Shown: positions 1-10,207, counted from the first letter of the stretch. The stretch is DNA of 64,000 nucleotides from an uncultured Tenacibaculum sp. (GCF_947499065.1 NZ_CANMMT010000001.1:620001-684000); one strand, 5' to 3'. Notes: generated from the sequence alone by a model not told the origin. Translations and numbers: made by a program.

Positions 1-778
1 TAATTCCAAAAATAGGTTGTACGCTACTAATGATACTTGCTGTAGATACTGAGAAAAACTGCAACGAATGTACCATTAAACTATGTCCAATAGCTGTAGT
101 TAATAAAGCTAATAATAATAAAAATGGAAATTGACTTTCGAATCCTGATACATCCATAAAAAACAGAACAGGTACCAAACAAACAGTAATTATTAAGGTT
201 TGAAAAAACATGAGTAATACTCCATCATATTGAGTAACATATTGCTTTAATATTAAGATTCTAATAGAATAACATAGCGCTGATAAAAGTCCAAATAAAA
301 CTCCTTGTACATTAGAACTTTCTAAGTTAAAATCGGGTGCAAGAATATAAATTCCTAATAACACCATAATTCCTAAAACAATATATATAGGATTGAATTT
401 AACCTTTAAAAATAAAGGTTCTAAAAAAGCAATCATAACTGGAAATGTGTACAATGATAACATTCCAATAGCAACACTCGATTTTTTTAAAGCATAGAAA
501 TAAGTAATCCAATGAATTGCCATAAAAATCCCGCTAATAATAAACGGTACTAAATGCCTCCTTGATTTAATAGTAACTGTTATTTTCTTATAACGGCAAA
601 ACACATATAAAAACACCATAGCAAAAGCCGATCGAAACCAAACAATTACTTCAGAAGGCATGGCAATGTATTTACCTAAAACACCTGAAGTACTGATAAA
701 AAATGTTGCTAATAATAAGCCAGATAGGCTTTTAAAATAATTTTGATTATTATTCAAGGCATTATCTATTTTGTGCAA
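1..778 (-). CDS. EamA/DMT-family permease, partial (C-terminus outside window)
   Basis: Inner-membrane permease of the drug/metabolite transporter superfamily; the substrate cannot be told. The minus strand is open from 778 to the window edge (about 259 residues). It shows repeated hydrophobic stretches of about 20 residues with short charged loops, starting near residues 18-35, and a second set after about residue 150, as in the duplicated EamA fold. I start it at a TTG (776-778). The nearby ATG is in another frame and hits a stop after two codons, and the first in-frame ATG is residue 40, inside the first loop. It is divergent from the helicase gene 43 bp away. Confidence 0.75.
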   Translation of the reverse strand, partial: MHKIDNALNNNQNYFKSLSGLLLATFFISTSGVLGKYIAMPSEVIVWFRSAFAMVFLYVFCRYKKITVTIKSRRHLVPFIISGIFMAIHWITYFYALKKSSVAIGMLSLYTFPVMIAFLEPLFLKVKFNPIYIVLGIMVLLGIYILAPDFNLESSNVQGVLFGLLSALCYSIRILILKQYVTQYDGVLLMFFQTLIITVCLVPVLFFMDVSGFESQFPFLLLLALLTTAIGHSLMVHSLQFFSVSTASIISSVQPIFGI

Positions 779-821
779 TGATAGGTAATTTTTACTTAAG
801 TTAGCTGTTCTTAAAAAAACT

Positions 822-3572
822 ATGATAACGAACTATATTTCTTATTTTCATTCTTGTTATAAAGCTGACAATAATGAAACTGGTATTCTTAATTTTTTTT
901 CATCTAAATATGAAAACCAGTTTATTATAAAACCTAAAGAAGAGCTTGTTAATAATCTTTATCCTATTCAGTTTATAGTTAAAAAACAAGCTGAACAATG
1001 CTTACAAACACTTACCTTATTTAAAAATGATAAAGAACTATGGTATGGAAGTTTATTTTGTTTAGGAAAGAAAAAAAAATTTAGAAAGAGAGTTAATTCT
1101 ATAGCTGCTCCATTATTTTTATATAAGGCTGAAATTATAGAAAAAGAGGAAGATTATTTTATAAAAATTGATCAACAAACTAGGCAATTGAATATTGCTT
1201 TTTGTAGAAACTTATTATATGAAACTTCTTTTGAAGATTTTTTAACAGAAATAGAGCAGTTTTTAGAATACAATTTACATTTAACTTTTGAAGCGTTAAG
1301 TCAGTTTAAAAGAATCCTTGAAAAGCACATTAAAAACTTAAATATTGACAATGATTTTTTACTTTTTCCTAAGTTGAAAAATCAAACATTTTTAAAGAAA
1401 AAACTTCAAAATACCGAGGAATCAGAAAAATATACTCTGGTAGCTAGTTCTGGAGTTTTTATATCTAGTAGAATTAACAATGTTAATGCTGTAGTTAACG
1501 AATTAGAATTATTAAAAAATAGTTCCGATTATTCACAAGCTATTCAAGCTTTTTTCTCACATGTACCTCAAGAACAATCGAATGTAGATAGAAACATACA
1601 AATTCCTTTACTGTTAAACACAGCACAAGAACGTATTGTTTACAATGCATCTAAATATCATAAATCAGTCATTTTTGGACCTCCAGGAACAGGGAAAACA
1701 TATACTATCAATGCCATTGCTCAAGATTATGTAAGTAAAGGAAAAAGTGTATTGATTGTTACTAAAACTCCACAAGCTTTACAAGTAGTTTCAGACAAAT
1801 TAATGAGTTCTAAAATAGGTGAATTTGCTATTAAAGTAGGAGGTAACTACTATAAAAGAACTGTTTTAGCTAAACTAAAAAGAATAAGTAGTGGTCGTTA
1901 TTATCGCCATAATCATCTAGAACAAGCAACCAATGCTAATTTAAAGAAGAATACTTTGTACAATTCTTTAAAATCTTTGGAAACTAACTTTACCGAAAAA
2001 GCTACAAAAGAAATAGATCGTGTTGAAAAGTTATTTTCAGATAGTTTTCTACAAAGAACTCTTTCAAAAATTGATATCAATTTTATTCGATCTTTTGAAG
2101 CCGAAGAGTGGGATATTATATTAAAATACTTTGATACATTAAGTTCATTTGAAAAAAAGGCTGATGAAGCATTATTTAAAAACTTAATAAGTAAAATTAA
2201 CATTTATTCAAACAGCGAAATAAGGAAGTTAATTACCCTAACAAATATATTAGAAACAGAAGAAAAATCTTTAAAAAACCAACATATACAAAATTTAGAT
2301 GCTACGCCTCTTACACATTTCTTACCTATTTGGTTAGTAAAAATAGACGAAGTTTCTTCTTGTTTACCAATGCAAAAAGATCTTTTTGACATTGCTATTG
2401 TTGATGAGGCTACCCAATGCGATATTGCTTCTTGCTTACCTATTATGCAAAGAGCTAAAAAAGTTGTGGTTGCTGGAGATACAAATCAATTACATCATAT
2501 TAGTTTCTTATCAAAAACTCAAATGCATCGTTATCAAAAGCAACATAACATTACCGATGCTTTGCGTTTTAATTATCGTAAAAAAAGTTTGTTAGATTTC
2601 ACCTTAGAAAGCACTGAAAAAGGAAATCAAATAGTATTATTAGACGAGCATTATCGTTCTTTACCTGACATTATACGTTTTAGTAATGCTACATTTTACG
2701 GAGAAGCCCTTCGTATTATGACTCAAACACCTTCAAATACTCATAAACAAGCCGTTTTTTTACATAAAACTTCAGGAAAACAAGAAGAAAATGGTGTTAA
2801 TAATGAAGAAATAAACCTCATCATTAACCATGTAAAAGGTATTGTTGTTAAAGAAAAAGAAACACACAAAAGTAAGGCTACCAGTATTGGTATTTTATCA
2901 CCTTTTAGACAACAAACGGACTATTTAACTAAGGCTATTAAAGAAGCATTTACGTTACGACAGATTAAAAAACATCAAATAAAACTTGGTACTCCGTATC
3001 ATTTTCAAGGAGAAGAACGCGATGTTATGTTATTATCTATGACCGTTAGTAATCAATCTCATTTTGCTAGTTTAAATTATTTAAATAAAGAAGATGTATT
3101 TAATGTAGCTATTACCCGTGCTCGACATGAACAACACGTATTTTATTCAGTAACTTCTCAATCCTTACCTGAAAAATCACTATTGAAGCATTATTTAAGC
3201 TCTTTTGAGAAACAAATTTCTGAACAGACCACTACTTTAAAAATTGAAGAAGATATCTTCAGTAAAGAAATACAAGCCTTTTTAAAGCCGTTTAACGCAA
3301 CTATTCATGTTGGATACGTTATTGCAGGTTTAAGTATAGATTTATTGCTAGAAAAGGATAAAAAGTACCTTGGTATTGATTTAATAGGGTATCCTGGTAG
3401 TTTTATTCATGCTTTTGATATTGAAAGGTATCGTATTTTGCACAGAGTAGGAATACAAATAATCCCTATTTCTTATGTCTCATGGAAATATAGAAGAGAT
3501 GAAGTACTAAGATTTTTAATAAAAATTATTAAAGATAAATTACCTCAGCAAAAAGACTTGGTAAGTAACTAG
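822..3572 (+). CDS. Superfamily 1 (UPF1/DNA2-like) helicase with C-terminal nuclease-like domain
   Basis: An ATP-dependent DNA or RNA helicase of 916 residues. Visible motifs are Walker A GPPGTGKT (residues 286-293), Walker B/motif II IVDEATQ (526-532), motif III VVVAGDTNQL (about 551), motif IV YRSLPDIIRFSN, motif V TPYHFQGEERDV and motif VI AITRAR (763-768). The insert between motifs Ia and II is long and charged. The last 100 residues (from about 810) contain a pattern AGLSIDLLLE...YLGIDLIG...ERYRILHRVG that resembles the Vsr/DUF559 endonuclease-like fold often fused to such helicases. The N-terminal 280 residues match nothing I recognise. It stands alone. A role in DNA repair or phage defence is possible but not shown by the sequence. 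Confidence 0.85.
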   Translation: MITNYISYFHSCYKADNNETGILNFFSSKYENQFIIKPKEELVNNLYPIQFIVKKQAEQCLQTLTLFKNDKELWYGSLFCLGKKKKFRKRVNSIAAPLFLYKAEIIEKEEDYFIKIDQQTRQLNIAFCRNLLYETSFEDFLTEIEQFLEYNLHLTFEALSQFKRILEKHIKNLNIDNDFLLFPKLKNQTFLKKKLQNTEESEKYTLVASSGVFISSRINNVNAVVNELELLKNSSDYSQAIQAFFSHVPQEQSNVDRNIQIPLLLNTAQERIVYNASKYHKSVIFGPPGTGKTYTINAIAQDYVSKGKSVLIVTKTPQALQVVSDKLMSSKIGEFAIKVGGNYYKRTVLAKLKRISSGRYYRHNHLEQATNANLKKNTLYNSLKSLETNFTEKATKEIDRVEKLFSDSFLQRTLSKIDINFIRSFEAEEWDIILKYFDTLSSFEKKADEALFKNLISKINIYSNSEIRKLITLTNILETEEKSLKNQHIQNLDATPLTHFLPIWLVKIDEVSSCLPMQKDLFDIAIVDEATQCDIASCLPIMQRAKKVVVAGDTNQLHHISFLSKTQMHRYQKQHNITDALRFNYRKKSLLDFTLESTEKGNQIVLLDEHYRSLPDIIRFSNATFYGEALRIMTQTPSNTHKQAVFLHKTSGKQEENGVNNEEINLIINHVKGIVVKEKETHKSKATSIGILSPFRQQTDYLTKAIKEAFTLRQIKKHQIKLGTPYHFQGEERDVMLLSMTVSNQSHFASLNYLNKEDVFNVAITRARHEQHVFYSVTSQSLPEKSLLKHYLSSFEKQISEQTTTLKIEEDIFSKEIQAFLKPFNATIHVGYVIAGLSIDLLLEKDKKYLGIDLIGYPGSFIHAFDIERYRILHRVGIQIIPISYVSWKYRRDEVLRFLIKIIKDKLPQQKDLVSN

Positions 3573-3577
3573 AATTA

Positions 3578-4309
3578 TTAAATCACTAATCTTAAAATAG
3601 CTAAATCGTCTGTTGGAATCTGGTTTTCTTTGGATAACTCTATCAATTTTCTATCTAAAAAATTGGTAGCAGACGCTTCTGGGATATCTTTTAATAATAT
3701 TTGAATTATTTCTGATTCTTCCTTTTGACTTTCTTTGTTTTTAAGATTTTTAAAAGAATAAATTCCATCTGTACAGATAGATAAATCGTGGAACATTTCT
3801 ATTGAAATTCGTTGTTTTTGTTGCTCAAACCACAAATTAAAATCTTTATTCAAATGATAACCCAGATAATCAGGTTTGTCTTCTTGTTCAAAATGATATT
3901 CTTTTCCATCAACACAAACCAATCCGTCACCTACAACTATAATTTCTGCCCTAGCATCATTAGGATTCACTATTCCTAAAATTAAAGTAGATAACAGCTC
4001 ATTAAATTCTAAATCTAACTTATTTCTAATAATTTTTAATTCTTCAAAAAGCTCTTTTAAAACGTTTTCAAGTGTTAGTTTAGGTCCTGTAACTTCTTTC
4101 TCTACAAAAAACTTATATCCTGTCTTTTTAGCTATACTTCTTAAGATTTTACCAAACAATATAGATGAAAAAACAGCTTCTTTTCCCGTGGAACATCCAT
4201 CCATAACAGCTATTAATCTCTGATTATTGGACAGTTCTTCGTTTATTAAAAAATCTTCGCAGTAATGGGTGTGAAATTCTCCTCTCTGGAGCGTTGAGTA
4301 TATCTTCAT
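3578..4309 (-). CDS. PP2C-type protein phosphatase
   Basis: Probable metal-dependent Ser/Thr phosphatase of the PP2C family, 243 residues, cytoplasmic (no signal peptide). The family metal-site motifs are present in order: an early HYCEDF (ED at the usual first metal-ligand position), AVMDGCS near residue 36, STLILGIV and VVGDG in the middle, LSICTDGIYSF near 180, and PTDDLAILRL at the C-terminus. It ends 5 bp from the helicase gene on the opposite strand. The histidine kinase gene upstream on the same strand ends 86 bp away with a terminator between, so co-transcription is unlikely. The substrate is unknown. Confidence 0.8.
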   Translation of the reverse strand: MKIYSTLQRGEFHTHYCEDFLINEELSNNQRLIAVMDGCSTGKEAVFSSILFGKILRSIAKKTGYKFFVEKEVTGPKLTLENVLKELFEELKIIRNKLDLEFNELLSTLILGIVNPNDARAEIIVVGDGLVCVDGKEYHFEQEDKPDYLGYHLNKDFNLWFEQQKQRISIEMFHDLSICTDGIYSFKNLKNKESQKEESEIIQILLKDIPEASATNFLDRKLIELSKENQIPTDDLAILRLVI

Positions 4310-4361
4310 TCACCACAAAAGTAAACACTTTTTTATTAAGGTTCTAAATACTTTAAAAACT

Positions 4362-4393
4362 AAAAAAACTCCTCTTTAAATAGAGGAGTTTTT
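4362..4393 (-). terminator. Rho-independent terminator after the TPR histidine kinase gene
   Basis: The 8-bp stem ACTCCTCT/AGAGGAGT with a 6-nt AT loop is flanked by A-run and T-run, so it can work in both directions. It lies directly behind the kinase stop codon. Confidence 0.85.
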
Positions 4394-4395
4394 AA

Positions 4396-6327
4396 TTATT
4401 TGAGTAATTTATTTATTAGTTTTTTAGTAGGAATAGTAATACAAATAATTGTTCCTATGTTTTCTGTTGATTCAATTAGTAGCTTTCCTTTTAGCTCTTC
4501 TACACGTGATGTTATGTTCGTAATCCCTATCCCTTTTTTGGAAGTATCTTTTTTAAAACCAATTCCATCATCTTCTATCTGTATTTCAACATTATTATTT
4601 TTAGTTTCAATACTTACAGTAACACTCTTCGCTTTAGAATGTTTAATCACATTTTGTATAACTTCTTGAAGTACTCTATAAAGATTGTTTTTTTCTTTTT
4701 CTGTGATAAAACTCCATGAGAAATTTGGCGCTATTTGTAGTTTATAATCAAAATTTCCTATCATACTTTTTTCTATTAATAGCTGTTCTATTAACAGTGT
4801 AAAATCACTTAATTCTTCCTTTGTTTTATAACTTAATTTATGAGAAACATCTCTAATTTCTTTTTCTATTTCTTGAAGTTCTTTTAAAAAGCGTTGATGT
4901 TGCTTAATAGTTTCGCTATCTCCTTGAATGTTTAAAAAACCAAGGCCAAAACGAGTTCCAAAAAGCCTTCCTAAAATACCATCGTGTAATTCTCTAGAAA
5001 TCCTATCACGCTCCTTATAAGTTGTTTCTACTTTTTGTAATTGGTTTTGGTGTAGTGTTTTTCTTCTTTTTAATACAAAAAACAATGTACTTAAACCTAA
5101 GCCTAACATGCTAATAATAGCTAATAACCAACCAATAGTTTTTTGCTGCTTCTGATAGGTGATTTCTTCTTGTTGATGAGCTTTTTCTGACCTTAAAATT
5201 ATATTCTCTTTTTCTTTTTTTCCAGTTTCATATTGAATTCTAGCAAACTGGTTTTTTAATTTTCTTTCTTTTTCAATTAAACTATCATTCAACTTTATAT
5301 ATTTTCTAAAAAATTCTTTTGCTTCTTCTCCTTTTGTTAATTCAGAAAGATTTTCTAAAGCTTCTAACCAACGTTTATTATTATGTGTTTGTTTAGCATA
5401 TTTTAAAGCTTCAATAGAATAAAATTTTGCTTTTTCATTTTGATTTATATCACTGTAATAATTAGATACATTAATATAAGTAGTTGATAAATTATGTAGA
5501 TTATTTATTTTATTTCTAACATTAATTACTTCTTCATATTGTCTTAATACATCTTTTTTATTTCCTAAAAAAAAATTACTTGCTGCTAAGTTCTCTAATA
5601 AATATGTATACTGTAAAGGATGTTTCTCCTTGATACTATCATAAGTTAAACCTAAATTAAAATAAGGAATTGCTTTTTTTTGTTCTTTCATTCTTTGATA
5701 AAGTAAACCTATATTATTTATAGAGTTTAAGTCTCTTTTTTCTCTCCAGTAAGACTTGTTTGTTAATTTATTAGTTTCTAAAGCTTTATTATAACATTTT
5801 AAGGCTTCTTTTCCTTTATTTAACTCCTCTGAAACCAAGCCTAGATTATTGTATGCATTAACGAGAAACTTATTAGCTCTTATGGGTTCTAGATATTTTA
5901 AGGCTTCAATCGTATTAATTTCACTTCCTAAAAAATCTTTACTTAATCTTTGTAAAACAGAAATTCCAATTAATCTTTTTCCTATAGCTAGGGAATCTTT
6001 TAATTTAATAGATATGTTTTTGGATAATTGATAATGATAGTATGCGTTTTCATTTTTATGTATAATTTTATAATATAAAGCTTTAAAATGATAATATTTA
6101 GCTAAAGCGATAGAATCATTTGTTTGGTTATATAAGTTTAATAACTTATTCGTTGATTCCTTAAGTACTATCGTATCTTTTTTAAAATATGCTGCAAGTC
6201 CTTTTTCTATAATTTTTTCTCTTTCTTGCGAAAAAACCACAGAATTAATAAACAAAAGCAAAAAGAGCACGTATTTTAATGAACAGTGCTCTTTAGTAGG
6301 TTTTATTCTATTTATAGTTTGAATCAT
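4396..6327 (-). CDS. TPR-containing sensor histidine kinase (HisKA_3/NarX type)
   Basis: Membrane sensor kinase, 643 residues. After an N-terminal hydrophobic export segment ending near ...VVFSQ, about 330 residues carry tetratricopeptide repeats (for example YNNLGLVSEELNKGKEALKC and INNIGLLYQRMKEQKKAIPY) that would be periplasmic. A coiled-coil stretch leads to one transmembrane helix (about residues 398-419). The HisKA_3 dimerisation helix follows with phosphoacceptor His448 in SRELHDGILG, then a HATPase_c domain with NVIKHSKA (N box), DDGIGF (G1) and GIGITNI (G2). This layout is common in flavobacteria and usually pairs with a LuxR-type response regulator. None is next to it, so it is an orphan kinase in this window. 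The signal is unknown. Confidence 0.9.
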   Translation of the reverse strand: MIQTINRIKPTKEHCSLKYVLFLLLFINSVVFSQEREKIIEKGLAAYFKKDTIVLKESTNKLLNLYNQTNDSIALAKYYHFKALYYKIIHKNENAYYHYQLSKNISIKLKDSLAIGKRLIGISVLQRLSKDFLGSEINTIEALKYLEPIRANKFLVNAYNNLGLVSEELNKGKEALKCYNKALETNKLTNKSYWREKRDLNSINNIGLLYQRMKEQKKAIPYFNLGLTYDSIKEKHPLQYTYLLENLAASNFFLGNKKDVLRQYEEVINVRNKINNLHNLSTTYINVSNYYSDINQNEKAKFYSIEALKYAKQTHNNKRWLEALENLSELTKGEEAKEFFRKYIKLNDSLIEKERKLKNQFARIQYETGKKEKENIILRSEKAHQQEEITYQKQQKTIGWLLAIISMLGLGLSTLFFVLKRRKTLHQNQLQKVETTYKERDRISRELHDGILGRLFGTRFGLGFLNIQGDSETIKQHQRFLKELQEIEKEIRDVSHKLSYKTKEELSDFTLLIEQLLIEKSMIGNFDYKLQIAPNFSWSFITEKEKNNLYRVLQEVIQNVIKHSKAKSVTVSIETKNNNVEIQIEDDGIGFKKDTSKKGIGITNITSRVEELKGKLLIESTENIGTIICITIPTKKLINKLLK

Positions 6328-6354
6328 TTAATTAATAAAAATACAGTCTCTTAT

Positions 6355-9300
6355 TTACACTCTTTTTAAGGTTTCTAAGGCTTTATGAACCGAATCTATT
6401 TTTATAAATGTAATAAGTAAACGTAAACCATTTTTGGTTTGTTTTTCCTTCATTACACAGCTTTTAGAATTACGTTGTACATACTGTAGCATCTTAGTAA
6501 ATGCTTCTGTTTGATAAAAAGCACTTTGCTGATCCGATACAAAATATCCAATCATTCGTTTTTGCTTTAAGATTATCTTTTCAATCCCTAATTCTTTTGC
6601 TAACCACTTGATACGAACACTGTCAAATAAATCTTGAACTTGTGTTGGATATTCTCCAAAACGATCGGTAATTTGACTCTCAAACTCTAGTAATTCTTCT
6701 TCTGTAGTTAAGGTAGATAACTTGTTATACAAGCTTAAACGTTCAGTTACAGAATTCACATAATCGTCAGGGAAAAGAATCTCAAAATCGGTGTCAATTT
6801 GCACCTCTTTTACATATTCTTTTGGTGCATTTTCATCTACCGGATATAATTCTTTAAACTCGTTTTCTTTCAGCTCTTCTATAGCTTCTTGTAATATCTT
6901 CTGATAAGCATCAAAACCAATATCATTAATAAATCCGCTTTGTTCACCTCCTAATAAGTCTCCAGCTCCACGAATTTCTAAATCTTTCATGGCTATATTC
7001 AATCCACTACCTAATTCAGAAAACAGCTCTAAGGCTTGTATACGCTTACGAGCATCGTCTGTCATCATATGATATGGAGGTGTAATAAAGTAGCAAAAAG
7101 CTTTTTTGTTTGAACGCCCTACACGTCCACGCATTTGGTGAAGGTCAGACAGTCCAAAATTATTTGCATTGTTTATAAAAATGGTATTTGCATTAGGTAC
7201 ATCCAATCCACTTTCAATAATGGTAGTTGATACTAATACATCAAACTCATTGTTCATAAAACCAAGCATCAATTCTTCTAGCTTTTTTCCTTCCATTTGA
7301 CCGTGGCCTATACCAATTTTAGCACTAGGCACCAATCGTTGTAACAAACCAGCTACTTCCTTTATATTTTCTATTCTATTGTGAATAAAAAACACCTGTC
7401 CTCCACGTGAAACCTCATAAGAAATTGCATCTCGAATGCTTTCTTCGCTAAAGCGAATTACATTGGTTTCTATTGGGTGACGGTTAGGTGGTGGGGTTTT
7501 TATTACCGATAAATCACGTGCAGCCATTAAACTAAACTGCAATGTTCTTGGAATTGGTGTTGCAGTTAAGGTTAATGTATCTACGTTTTCTTTAATTGTT
7601 TTTAACTTGTCTTTTACAGCTACTCCAAACTTTTGTTCTTCATCAATAATTAACAGTCCTAAATCTTTAAATTTTATACTCTTGTTGGTTAATTGATGTG
7701 TTCCTATTACAATATCAACACTACCATCGGTAACTCCTTCTAAAACGCCTTTTCGCTGTTTTGCAGTTCTAAATCGGTTTAAATAGTCAATACTAACCGG
7801 AAAGTCTTTTAATCGCTCAGAGAAGGTTTTAAAGTGCTGAAACGCCAAAACTGTTGTTGGTACTAAAACAGCTACTTGTTTTCCGTTATCTACTGCCTTA
7901 AATGCTGCACGCACGGCTACTTCTGTTTTTCCAAAACCAACATCTCCACAAACCAAACGATCCATAGGTTGTTCTTTTTCCATATCGGCCTTTACATCTT
8001 GAGTAGATGTATACTGATCTGGTGTATCTTCATACAAGAAACTTGCTTCTAGCTCATGCTGCATGTGAGTATCTGGCCCAAAAGCAAATCCCTTTTGTAG
8101 CTTTCTCTTTGCATATAACTGAATTAGGTTAAATGCTATATGTTTTACTCTTGCCTTGGTTTTCTGTTTTACCTTTTTCCAAGCACCTGAGCCTAGTTTA
8201 TATACCTTAGGTGGCTTACCATCCTTTCCGTTAAACTTCGAGATTTTATGCAACGAATGGATGCTTACATACAAAATATCGCGATCGCCATAAACTAATT
8301 TAATAGCTTCTTGCTTTTTTCCTTCTACGTCTATTTTTTGTAAACCTCCAAACTTCCCTATTCCGTGGTCTATGTGAGTTACATAGTCGCCAATATCTAA
8401 TTTTGTTAGTTCTTTTAGGGTTATTGACTGCTTTTTAGCATATCCATTCTTTAAACGGAACTTGTAATAACGCTCAAATATTTGATGATCTGTATAACAA
8501 ACTATTTTGTTTTCTAAATCAACAAATCCCTGATACAAAGGGAATACAATTGTTTCATATGAAACATCTTGTTCTCCATCTTCAAAAATATCGTGGAACC
8601 TTTGTGCTTGTTTTTCATTGGCACAAAAAATATAATTGGTAAATCCTTTAGCCGAAAACTCGTTAAAATTCTGAATTAATAAATCGAATTTTTTATTGAA
8701 TGATGGTTGTGGGTGAGTATCAAAACTAACTTTTGTTAGTTTTTCATCTACTGTTGTTCCAATTTTTACGGTTGTAAACTCTTGTAATTGATTTTTTATG
8801 AGTTCTCCATTACAAAATAACTCTTTAGGCTCCGAATGTTTTATTTCTGTTGATAATTCGGCAAATGATAGCTCTGCTTTTCTATAAAACTTATCTAAAT
8901 TTCCTGTAAGAATATCAACATTCTTGACAAAAATGGCTGTTTTTGATGAGATGTACTTTAAAAAACTCTCTCTTTTTTCTTGTAATGCCTTGTTTTCAAC
9001 ATTTGGCATTATACTTACTTTCTTCAGCTTTTCTTTTGATAGTTGAGTTTCTACATCAAAGGTTCGAATACTATCAACTTCGTCGCCAAAAAACTCTATA
9101 CGATACGGTTCGTCATTGGAAAATGAAAACACATCAATAATTCCTCCACGTACCGAGAATTCTCCTGGTTCTGTAACAAAATCTACTCGATTGAAATTGT
9201 ATTCAAACAGTACTTCGTTGACAAAATCTGGTGAAACATTTTCACTAACCGTAATTTTTAGTGTGTTTTTTTCTAGTTCTTTTTTAGTTACTACTTTTTC

Positions 9301-9687
9301 AAATAGAGCAGTTGGATAAGTAACTATAATGGCTGGTTTCTTTCGAGAATTAATTCGGTTTAATACCTCAGAACGCAGTAATACATTCGCATTATCCGTT
9401 TCTTCTATCTGATAGGGTCTTCGATAAGAACCTGGGTAAAACAGTACATTTTTATCGCCTAATAATTGCTCTAAATCGTTTAAATAATAAGCGGCTTCTT
9501 CCTTATCGTTTAGTACTAACAAGTAAGGTTTATCGGCTTTTTTAAATGATTCTGAAATAACAAAAGACAACGAAGAACCAACCAAATTCGTTATTTGAAA
9601 ATGGTGTTGTTCTTGTTGAAGTGCACTAACAATCTGGTTTACATTATCCGATTGTTGGTAATAATTTACAATAGTTTGCTTACTCAA
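6355..9687 (-). CDS. mfd: Transcription-repair coupling factor Mfd
   Basis: Mfd is a DNA translocase that removes RNA polymerase stalled at lesions and recruits UvrA. The full length (1110 residues) fits the family. Visible parts are an N-terminal UvrB-like module including VRGGIIDVFSF (about 180-190) and FFGDEVDSIR, a CarD-like polymerase-interaction domain starting at LDIGDYVTHIDHGIGKF (about residue 430), RecG-like helicase motifs with Walker A CGDVGFGKTE (around 579-589), DEEQ at 682-685, TATPIPRTLQ, STTIIESGLDVPN and QMRGRVGRS, and the C-terminal TRCF domain. It is transcribed alone. A palindrome of parS type (8551-8566) lies inside the coding sequence. Confidence 0.97.
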   Translation of the reverse strand: MSKQTIVNYYQQSDNVNQIVSALQQEQHHFQITNLVGSSLSFVISESFKKADKPYLLVLNDKEEAAYYLNDLEQLLGDKNVLFYPGSYRRPYQIEETDNANVLLRSEVLNRINSRKKPAIIVTYPTALFEKVVTKKELEKNTLKITVSENVSPDFVNEVLFEYNFNRVDFVTEPGEFSVRGGIIDVFSFSNDEPYRIEFFGDEVDSIRTFDVETQLSKEKLKKVSIMPNVENKALQEKRESFLKYISSKTAIFVKNVDILTGNLDKFYRKAELSFAELSTEIKHSEPKELFCNGELIKNQLQEFTTVKIGTTVDEKLTKVSFDTHPQPSFNKKFDLLIQNFNEFSAKGFTNYIFCANEKQAQRFHDIFEDGEQDVSYETIVFPLYQGFVDLENKIVCYTDHQIFERYYKFRLKNGYAKKQSITLKELTKLDIGDYVTHIDHGIGKFGGLQKIDVEGKKQEAIKLVYGDRDILYVSIHSLHKISKFNGKDGKPPKVYKLGSGAWKKVKQKTKARVKHIAFNLIQLYAKRKLQKGFAFGPDTHMQHELEASFLYEDTPDQYTSTQDVKADMEKEQPMDRLVCGDVGFGKTEVAVRAAFKAVDNGKQVAVLVPTTVLAFQHFKTFSERLKDFPVSIDYLNRFRTAKQRKGVLEGVTDGSVDIVIGTHQLTNKSIKFKDLGLLIIDEEQKFGVAVKDKLKTIKENVDTLTLTATPIPRTLQFSLMAARDLSVIKTPPPNRHPIETNVIRFSEESIRDAISYEVSRGGQVFFIHNRIENIKEVAGLLQRLVPSAKIGIGHGQMEGKKLEELMLGFMNNEFDVLVSTTIIESGLDVPNANTIFINNANNFGLSDLHQMRGRVGRSNKKAFCYFITPPYHMMTDDARKRIQALELFSELGSGLNIAMKDLEIRGAGDLLGGEQSGFINDIGFDAYQKILQEAIEELKENEFKELYPVDENAPKEYVKEVQIDTDFEILFPDDYVNSVTERLSLYNKLSTLTTEEELLEFESQITDRFGEYPTQVQDLFDSVRIKWLAKELGIEKIILKQKRMIGYFVSDQQSAFYQTEAFTKMLQYVQRNSKSCVMKEKQTKNGLRLLITFIKIDSVHKALETLKRV
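8551..8566. other. parS-like 16-bp palindrome inside mfd
   Basis: TGTTTCATATGAAACA is a perfect palindrome. It differs from the widely used ParB site TGTTTCACGTGAAACA only in the two central bases. It lies in coding sequence, so chance is possible, but related sites occur at 11.9, 20.05, 21.97 and 22.03 kb. Confidence 0.35.
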
Positions 9688-9760
9688 CCTAAAAAATTTT
9701 GAGCTAAAATACGAGTATTATTTTTTTTCTAATTTTAAATTTTTCTAAAATTAGTTGCTT

Positions 9761-10207
9761 TTAACTATTGTTAGTTGTTTTAAATCTAATTTGCTTCTTT
9801 TTACTCTCTATTTGAACAATTTCATACTCTTTTTTTGTTATAAAATCTATGTCTTCATCACTTACTTCAAAACTTATATGTGTTAACCATCTATTGGAAA
9901 TATTAGAAAAATCAGAACTTATTTCTTTAGTATCAGAATCTATATACATTTCTACATCCCTTCCCAAAAAAGATAACTCTACACCTTTAAATGTTTTTAT
10001 TTCTGTTCTGCTAAGCATAGCTAATTCTAAAAACTTATAACCAGCTAATTCGTTGAATGTAATCCAAATACCTAATAGATTATTTCCTGCAATTTGATCA
10101 CCTTTTATTTCGTTTATCCTTCCTTCTGTATAAGTATCAACATGTGTTCTTTTCATAGCTCTAATGTTTCCAAAAGCAGCTAAAACTTTGTCTATTTTCT
10201 TTAGCAT
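9761..10207 (-). CDS. Hypothetical protein
   Basis: A 148-residue protein I do not recognise. It has no signal peptide or membrane segment. It is mixed alpha/beta in character with a basic N-terminus (MLKKIDKVLAAFGNIRAMKR), a central hydrophobic part around GIWITFNELAGYKFLEL, then charged strands rich in D/E and K. The distance to the methyltransferase gene upstream on the same strand is only 10 bp, so the two are probably one transcript. Codon use matches its neighbours. Confidence 0.75.
   Translation of the reverse strand: MLKKIDKVLAAFGNIRAMKRTHVDTYTEGRINEIKGDQIAGNNLLGIWITFNELAGYKFLELAMLSRTEIKTFKGVELSFLGRDVEMYIDSDTKEISSDFSNISNRWLTHISFEVSDEDIDFITKKEYEIVQIESKKKQIRFKTTNNS

Noticed and set aside
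4186..4197. CCCGTGGAACAT half-site in the phosphatase gene
   Set aside because: Only one half of the palindrome is present and no partner half follows, so chance is enough.
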